Positions 1 to 5,730 of a stretch of 6,560 bases of DNA are shown here, in pieces. The notes beneath the pieces were generated by a model. It ran no database searches, had not been told where the DNA came from, and saw only the letters and a list, made by a program, of their open reading frames with translations. Both the position numbers and the translations under genes were made by a program. The DNA comes from Rhizobiaceae bacterium (lineage in GTDB: Bacteria > Pseudomonadota > Alphaproteobacteria > Rhizobiales > Rhizobiaceae), in the NCBI GenBank assembly GCA_016793565.1, contig JAEUMA010000258.1, forward strand, positions 1 to 6,560, in the 5' to 3' direction. Every line of letters begins with the position of its first letter. Positions within the stretch are counted from its first letter, which is position 1.

Positions 1-887
1 TCGCCGAGTTCGCGGCGCGAGCCGAATAGCCCCTCGGGCCGGTAGACCAGGATGAGGGTCACGATGACATAGGTCAGCGCTTCCTTCAGGCCGCCCATCT
101 CCTGCGGCAGGAAGGTCAGCAATCCCACCTCGATGAAACCGAGCAGCATACCGCCCGCGGCCGCTCCCATCAGCGAGCCGAAGCCGCCGATCACGCAGGC
201 CACGAAGGCCTTGAGCACCAGCCCGAAGCCCATGTCGGGCGTCACGCTGCCGCGACGCGCCAGGATGAACACGCAGGCGACGCCCGCCAGCGCTCCGGAA
301 ATGGCAAAAGCCGTCGCGATCACGCGGTTCGCGCGGATGCCCATCAGCCGCACCGTGGCGAAATCGCGCGAGGCCGCCCGCATGGCGATCCCCAGCGTCG
401 AGCGGTTGAGGAACAGGATCAGCGCGCCGATGGCCACGCTCGCGGCGATCAACTCCAGCACCTGCAGCGATGAGACCGCATAGGGGCCGAGGTGCCACGT
501 CGCGTTCAAACCGTTCAGCAGCGATACCGCCTGCGGCCGCGGCGAGATGACAAGCTGCAGCAGGTTCTGCAGCATGATGCTGACGCCGAAGGCCGTCAGC
601 AATCCCGTCGTCGTTGGCGCATTGCGGACCGGCCGGAAGGCCACCCTCTCCAGAAGCACGGACACGGCCGCCGCCGCTGCTATCGCCAGCAGGATGGCAA
701 GCGCCGGCGACGACATGCCGATCGCGGTCGCCAGGAAGACGGAATAGGCGGAGACGGCGATCACCTCGCCATGCGCGAAGTTGACCAGCCCCATGATGGA
801 AAAGATCACCGCCAGCCCCAGCGCCACCAGCGCGTATTCCGCGCCAAAGGCCAGAGCATTCAGGAATTGCTGAATCACATATTCCAT
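1..887 (-). CDS. livH: LivH-type ABC permease, C-terminus cut by window edge
   Basis: Inner-membrane permease of the branched-chain amino acid/amide (HAAT) importer family, which pairs with a LivM-type permease to form the channel. I translated it by hand: ATG at 887 opens MEYVIQQFLNALAFGAEY and the frame stays open to the left edge, giving 295 visible residues. Family marks are NFAHGE at residues 36-41 after the first membrane segment, a GGFGSLMGA stretch followed by GGMLLGFIE (the conserved loop contacting the ATPases), and RPEGLFG at 283-289, which normally sits close to the end of LivH. Most of the protein is hydrophobic and should form about eight membrane segments. Only a few residues and the stop should be missing. 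The start lies 7 nt after the stop of the LivF-type gene, so it is cotranscribed. The substrate is not determined by the permease; amino acids, amides or urea are all known for this family. Confidence 0.93.
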   Translation of the reverse strand, partial: MEYVIQQFLNALAFGAEYALVALGLAVIFSIMGLVNFAHGEVIAVSAYSVFLATAIGMSSPALAILLAIAAAAAVSVLLERVAFRPVRNAPTTTGLLTAFGVSIMLQNLLQLVISPRPQAVSLLNGLNATWHLGPYAVSSLQVLELIAASVAIGALILFLNRSTLGIAMRAASRDFATVRLMGIRANRVIATAFAISGALAGVACVFILARRGSVTPDMGFGLVLKAFVACVIGGFGSLMGAAAGGMLLGFIEVGLLTFLPQEMGGLKEALTYVIVTLILVYRPEGLFGSRRELG

Positions 888-894
888 AGCCGGC

Positions 895-1602
895 TCACGA
901 TCTCAGATAGAGTGCCATGAGGTCGGACGACGAAAGCTCCGCCGGCGTACCCGAAAACGAAACCTGGCCTGCGGCCAGAACATAGACCCGATCGGCGAAA
1001 CGCATGGCCTGCGCCGCGTTCTGCTCGACCAGCAGGACCGTGACGCCGGCCTCCTTAAGCCGGCCGATCAGGTCGAAGATGCGCGCCACGATCATCGGCG
1101 CAAGCCCGAGCGAAGGCTCGTCGAGCAGCAGCAGCCGCGGTTTGGACATCATCGCCCTGGCGATTGCCAGCATCTGCTGCTCGCCTCCGGAAAGCGTGCC
1201 GGCGGGCTGCTCCATGCGCTCGGCGAGCACCGGAAACATGGCCAAGTAGCGTTCGATGTCGCCGCGCACGCCGGCCGGATCCCTGCGCGTCGCTGCGCCG
1301 AGGCGCAGGTTCTCAGCCACGGAGAGGTTGACGAAGACATGCCGGCCCTCCGGCGAAACGGCGATGCCGCGTCCGATACGGGCCTCGGTAGGCAAGGGCG
1401 AAATGTCCGCGCCGTCGAGGAAGACGCGCCCTCCGGCCGGAACCAGCCCGGTAATCGCTCCGATGGTGGAGGATTTTCCGGCGCCGTTCGGCCCGAGCAG
1501 CGCGACCAGTTCGCCCGCGCCGATCGTCAGGTCCAGCCCGCGCACCGCGGAGACCGGACCGTAGCTGACCGTCAGGCCCTCGAGGCGCAGCATTTCGCCC
1601 AT
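895..1602 (-). CDS. livF: LivF-type ABC transporter ATP-binding protein
   Basis: Cytoplasmic ATPase subunit of the HAAT importer, acting as a heterodimer with the LivG-type subunit encoded upstream. It has 235 residues, the usual LivF length. Visible motifs are Walker A GPNGAGKSS (37-45), the LivF hallmark SPEGRHVF (83-90), signature LSGGEQQ (137-143), Walker B LLLLDEP (157-163) followed by SLGLAP, and VEQN (192-195), where LivF proteins carry Gln instead of the switch His. Start choice: ATG at 1602, 5 nt after the binding-protein stop, has a GGAG 14 nt upstream. A second ATG at 1593 gives the more usual LivF opening MLRLEGL but lacks a clear ribosome site, so either may be used. The frame stays open upstream to 2250, but that extension lies antiparallel in sense to no family and overlaps the binding-protein gene in another frame, so it is rejected. 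Confidence 0.95.
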   Translation of the reverse strand: MGEMLRLEGLTVSYGPVSAVRGLDLTIGAGELVALLGPNGAGKSSTIGAITGLVPAGGRVFLDGADISPLPTEARIGRGIAVSPEGRHVFVNLSVAENLRLGAATRRDPAGVRGDIERYLAMFPVLAERMEQPAGTLSGGEQQMLAIARAMMSKPRLLLLDEPSLGLAPMIVARIFDLIGRLKEAGVTVLLVEQNAAQAMRFADRVYVLAAGQVSFSGTPAELSSSDLMALYLRS

Positions 1603-1607
1603 GAAAG

Positions 1608-2762
1608 TCAGCGCCACTCCGGGATGAAGGACGGCACCTTGTCGGAGATCAGCACACGCTTGCCGTCCTTGAAGCCGATGACGGGCACGGTCTTGACCGG
1701 GTAGCCGCCGTTCTCGGCATAGGAGATGATAGGCGCAGTGATGCCCGGATTGCCGCCCTCGGCGCGCAGCGCCTCGCGGATGGCCGTGGGATCGGTCGAA
1801 CCCGCCTTCATCGCCGCCGCGTGGACTTCCATCACCATATCGGCGCCGAGCGCGTCGAAGATGCCCTGCACCTTGAAGCCGGCTTCCTTGCACTCGGCCA
1901 GGAAAGCGTCGATCGTGCTGCCCATCCCGGTCTGGCCGTGGGTCGCGAACATCACCTTGTCCAGGGCAGCCGCATCTGCCACCGAGCCTTCCAGCGACGG
2001 ATCGTCGAAGCCGTCCGAGCCGATGATCCAGCCCTGGTAGCCATTGGCGCGAAGCTGGCGGATCAGAATGCCGACATCCGGCAGCATGGAGGAGATCATG
2101 ATGGCGTCCGGCACCGGATCCATCGCCTTGATCTGGGCGATCTGCGGCGACCAGTCGGTGGTGCCTAGCGAATGGGTGAGCTTGCCCACGACCTTGCCGC
2201 CGTGCTTCTCGAAGGCTTCCCCGAACCATTCGGGCAGCTTTTCCGACCAAGAGCCGGCATCGGCGGAAGTCATGATGACGGCGGTGCGTGCGCCTGCCGC
2301 ATAGACCGCCTCGGCGGTCGCCGCGCCGTTGACCGGATCAGGCACCGCGCCGGCCAGGAAATTGTCGAAGCCGGCCACCTGCATCTCGACCTGGGTGTTC
2401 GGCGTGGAGAATACGGTGACGCCGTAGGGCTGGGCGGCCTGCGACAGCGGGATCAGCGAATCCGGGAACGGAATGCCAGTGATGACCTGCGCGCCCTCGT
2501 CGAGGAACTTCTGGGCGATCGTCACGGAAAGCTGCGGCTCCGAACGCGTGTCCTCAACAAGCAGCGTAATCTTGGGGCCCTTGCCAGCCTTGTTGAGCTT
2601 ATCCGCCATACAGCGGGCGCCCTCGACTTCGACATAGGGCGCATAGGCGCCGGTCAGCGAGGCAGCAAGACCAATCTTGACCTCGCCGTCGTCGGCCCGC
2701 GCGGCGCCCGAAATCGCCAAGGCCATGCAAGCCGCCAGGCCGATTCTGCTTTCGATTTTCAT
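1608..2762 (-). CDS. Periplasmic amino acid/amide-type ABC substrate-binding protein
   Basis: Binding protein of the type I periplasmic fold, LivJ/LivK family (Peripla_BP_6), that captures the ligand in the periplasm for the adjacent HAAT permease. ATG at 2762 gives 384 residues and is preceded by GGGAG with a 7-nt spacer. The N-terminus is a Sec signal peptide: basic MKIESR, a hydrophobic core, and ARA at 21-23 before DD, the predicted cleavage site. The mature protein opens VKIGLAASLTGAYAPY, the usual first strand and ligand loop of the family. Later regions include LLVEDTRSEPQLSV, QKFLDEGAQVITG and GWIIGSDGFDD. The latter two resemble lobe 1 and lobe 2 elements of family members. Its place between the two ATPase genes is unusual. 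The ligand cannot be read from sequence: branched-chain amino acids, short amides, urea or aromatic compounds are all served by relatives. The frame is open upstream to 3242, overlapping the livG-type gene, but only this start gives a signal peptide. Confidence 0.95.
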   Translation of the reverse strand: MKIESRIGLAACMALAISGAARADDGEVKIGLAASLTGAYAPYVEVEGARCMADKLNKAGKGPKITLLVEDTRSEPQLSVTIAQKFLDEGAQVITGIPFPDSLIPLSQAAQPYGVTVFSTPNTQVEMQVAGFDNFLAGAVPDPVNGAATAEAVYAAGARTAVIMTSADAGSWSEKLPEWFGEAFEKHGGKVVGKLTHSLGTTDWSPQIAQIKAMDPVPDAIMISSMLPDVGILIRQLRANGYQGWIIGSDGFDDPSLEGSVADAAALDKVMFATHGQTGMGSTIDAFLAECKEAGFKVQGIFDALGADMVMEVHAAAMKAGSTDPTAIREALRAEGGNPGITAPIISYAENGGYPVKTVPVIGFKDGKRVLISDKVPSFIPEWR

Positions 2763-2769
2763 TCCGCGT

Positions 2770-2773
2770 CTCC
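2770..2773 (-). promoter_or_regulatory. Ribosome binding site of the binding-protein gene
   Basis: GGAG (within AGGGAGA) lies 7 nt upstream of the ATG at 2762. This fixes the start at the signal peptide and is the strongest ribosome site of the Liv-type operon, in keeping with the excess of binding protein usually needed over permease. Confidence 0.8.
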
Positions 2774-2797
2774 CTGTGTTGCTGTTGCTGCCGACGG

Positions 2798-3550
2798 TCA
2801 ATGCCGCGTCCCGGACATGTCTCCGGAAGGCGTCGCGCCAGGACCCACGTAGACTTCGATGACTTTCGGATCGGCCCAGACCGTTCCCGGTTCGCCGCTC
2901 GCGATAAGACTGCCCTGGTCGAGAACGAACAGCCGGGAGCAGATGTTGTTGATGAAGCGCAGATCGTGATCGATCACGATGATGCCGGCCTTCGTGCGGT
3001 CGCGAATGCCGACGATCGCCTGACCGAGCCGATCGGTCTCCTCGTCGTTGAGGCCGGCTGCCGGCTCGTCCAGCATCAGAATGTCCGGAGCTGCGGCCAG
3101 TGCGCGCGCGATCTCCATCCAGCGCTGCGTCCCATAGGGAAGGCTGCCTGCCGGAGCATCCGCCAGCTCGGTCAGGCCAAAATCGCGCAGCAGCCCGTTC
3201 ACGTCGACGGTCGCGGCCTTCTGCGGCCGCAACTGGCGGCAACGCACATAGGCGACCTCGATGTTCTGCCGGACAGAGAGTTCGCGGAACACGCGCAGAT
3301 TCTGGAACGTGCGGGCGATACCGGCATGTGAGATGCGCTGAGGCCCGAGACCGGCGATGGACTGCCCGCCCAGTGATATCGAGCCCGCGTCCGGCTTGAG
3401 GAAGCCGGTGACGACATTGACGAGCGTCGACTTGCCCGCACCGTTCGGACCGATCAGCCCGACGATTTCAGCCGGCGCGCATTCGAGGCTGGCGCCCGAC
3501 AAAGCCCGCACACCGCCGAAAGATTTCTCGATTCCCGCCACGGACAGCAC
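2798..3550 (-). CDS. livG: LivG-type ABC transporter ATP-binding protein
   Basis: First gene of the Liv-type operon; cytoplasmic ATPase that pairs with the LivF-type subunit. It has 250 residues, a normal length. Visible motifs are FGGVRAL near the N-terminus, Walker A GPNGAGKST (34-42), Q-loop TFQN (Gln83), a LivG-style signature LPYGTQR (137-143) in place of LSGGQ, Walker B ILMLDEP (157-163) with D-loop AAGLND, and switch His195 in VIDHDL. VIEVYVG (230-236) matches the VIEAYLG tail typical of LivG. The tail then extends about 14 residues and is rich in Gly, Pro and Ser. The start is GTG at 3550, supported by AGGAG with a 7-nt spacer. The binding-protein gene begins 35 nt after its stop. The ATPase pair shows the family; the transported compound remains open. 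Confidence 0.95.
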   Translation of the reverse strand: MLSVAGIEKSFGGVRALSGASLECAPAEIVGLIGPNGAGKSTLVNVVTGFLKPDAGSISLGGQSIAGLGPQRISHAGIARTFQNLRVFRELSVRQNIEVAYVRCRQLRPQKAATVDVNGLLRDFGLTELADAPAGSLPYGTQRWMEIARALAAAPDILMLDEPAAGLNDEETDRLGQAIVGIRDRTKAGIIVIDHDLRFINNICSRLFVLDQGSLIASGEPGTVWADPKVIEVYVGPGATPSGDMSGTRH

Positions 3551-3557
3551 GTCCGAT

Positions 3558-3562
3558 CTCCT
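3558..3562 (-). promoter_or_regulatory. Ribosome binding site of the LivG-type gene
   Basis: AGGAG with a 7-nt spacer before the GTG at 3550. It decides the start of a gene with no upstream ATG giving a family-like N-terminus. Confidence 0.75.
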
Positions 3563-3642
3563 GTTCCCCGAAGCGCGCCAGGTGCTTTGCCGGGCCTTCT
3601 TTTGCCCAGACGTTAGGCCGGATCGCCTGGGCTGACAACAGG

Positions 3643-3681
3643 AATTTTCTATTTTCGCAATTTTTGTCTTTTGGAGAAAAA
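3643..3681 (-). promoter_or_regulatory. AT-rich candidate promoter region for the Liv-type operon
   Basis: This is the most AT-rich stretch in an otherwise GC-rich window. It lies about 95 to 130 bp upstream of the first Liv-type gene, where its promoter is expected. Read on the minus strand it includes CAAAAATTGCGAAAATAG. I can place no convincing -35/-10 pair with standard spacing, so it is a candidate region only. The following leader of roughly 90 nt has no recognisable riboswitch or leader peptide. Confidence 0.35.
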
Positions 3682-3756
3682 GAACCGATGGCGTATTGCT
3701 TGCGGGCCAAAACCCGACGCACCGGATTCAGCCTGAAGAGACCAACATCGGATGGT

Positions 3757-3778
3757 AAAAGCCGAACCGAAACCGGCT
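3757..3778 (-). terminator. Weak intrinsic terminator-like hairpin after the nucleoside-type permease
   Basis: On the minus strand AGCCG (3778-3774), a 9-nt loop and CGGCT (3764-3760) form a 5-bp stem whose last base starts a run of four T. It overlaps the stop codon of the permease at 3777. The stem is short and the T run modest, so termination may be partial. Its position is right for separating the two transporter operons. Confidence 0.45.
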
Positions 3779-4706
3779 ATCGCGAATGTACGAAGGGTAT
3801 GCCGAGCGCCGCCGGCATCTGGCTGCTTCTGGAACCGACGGCCAGCGAGATTATCGCCACCACATAGGGGACGATGACGAAGAACTGGTACGGGACGCCG
3901 GGGAAGTAGGATTGCAGGCGGATCTGGGCGGCATCGGCTATGCCGAAGCCCAGCGCTATCAGCACCGCGCCGAGCGGGTTCCAACGTGCGAAGACGACGC
4001 AGGAAATGGCCAGGAAGCCGCGCCCGGCGACCATGTTCTCCACGAATCCCCACAACTGTGCGGTGGAAAGGAAGGCCCCGCCCGCCCCGGCGAACATGCC
4101 GCCTACGCTCACGCAGAAGAAGCGAATCCGGTCGACGCTCCCGCCTGCCGCGTCGACGGCCGCGGGATAGTCGCCAGCGGCCTTGATCAGGATGCCGAGG
4201 CGCGTGCGCGCAAGGATCCAGGCCAGGCCGAGCGCGCAAAGTACGGTGAGATAGACCAGCGCATGCTGGCCGAACAGGATCGGCCCGACCACCGGCAGAC
4301 CGGAGAGCCCGAAGAGATCGAGTTCGGAAAAGCCCGGCACCTTCACAGCTTCGCCGCCTTGCGCGAGCGTGAGGCGGAAGCCGTAGCCTGACAGGCCGAG
4401 ACCGAGGAAGAGCAGCGCGATCCCGCTCACGATCTGCTCGACCTTGAGCCGGACCGTGAAATAGGCGTGCAGTGCGCCGAGCGCGCCGCCAGCGAATATG
4501 GCAGCGACCAGCCCCGTCCAGGGATTTCCGGCCTCAACGGTAAAGAGAACGGCCACGAAGGCCCCGACGAGCATGATGCCCTCGATGCCGACATTGATGA
4601 CGCCGGACCGCTGCGCGAGCGTTTCGCCGATCGCCGCAAGCGCAATGGGCGTTGCCAGGCGGATGCCGGCGGCAAGCAATCCGGTCAGCAGCAGGACCTC
4701 ATCCAT
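3777..4706 (-). CDS. Nucleoside/simple-sugar ABC permease (YufQ/NupQ-like)
   Basis: Second membrane subunit of the BmpA-associated nucleoside importer class (BPD_transp_2 family). The protein has 309 residues, as usual for this subunit. The N-terminal region carries TPIALAAIGETLAQRSGVIN followed by VGIEGIMLVGAF, the family's coupling-region hallmark. GRGFLAISCVVFARWNPLGA in the C-terminal half is the second conserved block, and the tail PAALGIPFVHSR matches the typical ending. About eight to ten hydrophobic segments are visible. ATG at 4706 is chosen because GGAGG stands 6 nt upstream; an in-frame TTG at 4721 would add five residues with poorer support. The gene overlaps the preceding permease by 8 nt, indicating translational coupling. 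Known relatives carry purine or pyrimidine nucleosides; simple sugars are possible in related systems. Confidence 0.94.
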   Translation of the reverse strand: MDEVLLLTGLLAAGIRLATPIALAAIGETLAQRSGVINVGIEGIMLVGAFVAVLFTVEAGNPWTGLVAAIFAGGALGALHAYFTVRLKVEQIVSGIALLFLGLGLSGYGFRLTLAQGGEAVKVPGFSELDLFGLSGLPVVGPILFGQHALVYLTVLCALGLAWILARTRLGILIKAAGDYPAAVDAAGGSVDRIRFFCVSVGGMFAGAGGAFLSTAQLWGFVENMVAGRGFLAISCVVFARWNPLGAVLIALGFGIADAAQIRLQSYFPGVPYQFFVIVPYVVAIISLAVGSRSSQMPAALGIPFVHSR

Positions 4707-5730
4707 CGGTGGCCTCCGCAACCTTCCTGCGCCGGCTGAACGCGACGCTGCCTGCCAGGAACAGGAGGATCACCGTGCCTTCGAGGATGTTGATCAGTGG
4801 GAAGGGAACCACACCGTTCCGCGCCAGCGCCCCTAGCCCGACATAGAGCAGCGAAAAGAGAAAGGCCGCCAGCGGGACCAGCAGCGGGTTGAGGCGCGCC
4901 ACCAGCGCCACCGCGATGGCGGTGATCCCAAAACCCGGCGCAAAGCCTTCCTGAAGTCTTCCGTAGAGGCCGGAAATCTCCACCGCTCCCGCCAGGCCGG
5001 CGAAGGCGCCGGAAACAAGCAGGACTAATCCCGCAATGCGCCTCGGATCGATGCCGGCATAGCGCGCCGCATGTTCGTTCGCGCCGACTACGTCCAGCTT
5101 GAAACCGAAGCGTGAGCGGCGCACCAGCACCGCTACGAGGATGATCATCGCCGCGGCGATGACAAGACCAAGATGGATACGCGTGCCCTCGAAAATAATC
5201 GGCAGGCGCAGCGCTTTGTCGATGGAGTCCGTCCGCGGAATGATCCTCATGCTTTCCTGCAAGGGGCCTCGCACCAGCCAGGACAGCAGTTGGATCGCGA
5301 TGTAGTTGAGCATGATCGTGACGATGATCTCGTTGCCGCCGTAACGCGCCTTGATCAAGCCGGCAATTCCGCCCCAGAGCGCGCCGCCGAGCACGCCCAG
5401 CAGCAGAAACAGCGCAATGCCGGCGGCGTTGGCCGGCAGTAAGGGCGCCAGCGCTACCGCGACCACGCTGCCGGCGATGAGCTGGCCGTCCATGCCAATG
5501 TTGAACACGCGGGCACGGAAGGCGATGGTGATACCAAGGCCCATCACCGTCAGCGGTATGGTGCGCAGCAGAGCCTCCAGCAGCCCCGCGCGGGTGAAGA
5601 GTGCGCGCTCCGCAATTCCGGCGACGAGCAACAGCGGATTGGCGCCGGCGGCCAGTATGGCGGCGACGACCATCAGCACTAGCAGGACGACGGCCGTGGT
5701 CGCCTCCCGTTTCAAGGCGACTCCGTTCAC
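4699..5730 (-). CDS. Nucleoside/simple-sugar ABC permease (YufP/NupP-like)
   Basis: First membrane subunit of the same importer, 343 residues from GTG at 5730. Conserved blocks are TIPLTVMGLGITIAFRARVF followed by NIGMDGQLIAG (the FNIGxEGQ motif), GGNEIIVTIMLNYIAIQLL in mid-protein, and GFGITAIAVALVARLNPLL in the C-terminal part. A first hydrophobic segment after a short KRE-containing N-terminus and several later ones fit about ten membrane spans. The GTG overlaps the ATPase stop as GTGA, with AGGGG 7 nt upstream. A TTG at 5715 with GGAG 5 nt upstream is an alternative start that would remove five residues. An in-frame start at 5760 would overlap the ATPase by 34 nt and is less likely. The ligand is inferred from family only. 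Confidence 0.94.
   Translation of the reverse strand: MNGVALKREATTAVVLLVLMVVAAILAAGANPLLLVAGIAERALFTRAGLLEALLRTIPLTVMGLGITIAFRARVFNIGMDGQLIAGSVVAVALAPLLPANAAGIALFLLLGVLGGALWGGIAGLIKARYGGNEIIVTIMLNYIAIQLLSWLVRGPLQESMRIIPRTDSIDKALRLPIIFEGTRIHLGLVIAAAMIILVAVLVRRSRFGFKLDVVGANEHAARYAGIDPRRIAGLVLLVSGAFAGLAGAVEISGLYGRLQEGFAPGFGITAIAVALVARLNPLLVPLAAFLFSLLYVGLGALARNGVVPFPLINILEGTVILLFLAGSVAFSRRRKVAEATDG
4713..4717 (-). promoter_or_regulatory. Ribosome binding site of the second nucleoside-type permease
   Basis: GGAGG, 6 nt before the ATG at 4706 and inside the end of the preceding permease gene. It decides against the longer TTG start at 4721. Confidence 0.75.

Noticed and set aside
1603..2250. Possible N-terminal extension of the LivF-type ATPase, as a fusion protein
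   Set aside because: The extra 200-odd residues are the out-of-frame reading of the binding-protein gene; the ATPase domain is complete from 1602 or 1593 at normal family length.
2727..2738. Lipobox-like LAAC at residues 9-12 of the binding protein
   Set aside because: The hydrophobic stretch before the Cys is too short for a lipoprotein signal, and hydrophobic residues continue to a good ARA cleavage site at residue 23.
2778..2790. Short tandem repeat of GTTGCT between the LivG-type gene and the binding-protein gene
   Set aside because: Only two copies in a 35-nt gap; no sign of function.
2172..2852. Long plus-strand open frame of 226 codons
   Set aside because: It is antiparallel to the binding-protein and LivG-type genes, shows no family motif, and is rich in Arg, Gly and Asp as expected of a shadow frame in GC-rich DNA.
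2763..3242. Possible N-terminal extension of the binding protein
   Set aside because: It reads the LivG-type gene out of frame, is Arg-rich, and would bury the clear signal peptide that begins at 2762.
3468..3722. Small minus-strand open frame of 84 codons across the intergenic gap
   Set aside because: It overlaps the start of the LivG-type gene in another frame, has no ribosome site I can support and no recognisable motif.
3786..4391. Plus-strand open frame of 201 codons downstream of the sigma-54-like site
   Set aside because: Fully antisense to the clear permease gene, highly charged low-complexity composition, no recognisable domain and no convincing ribosome site.
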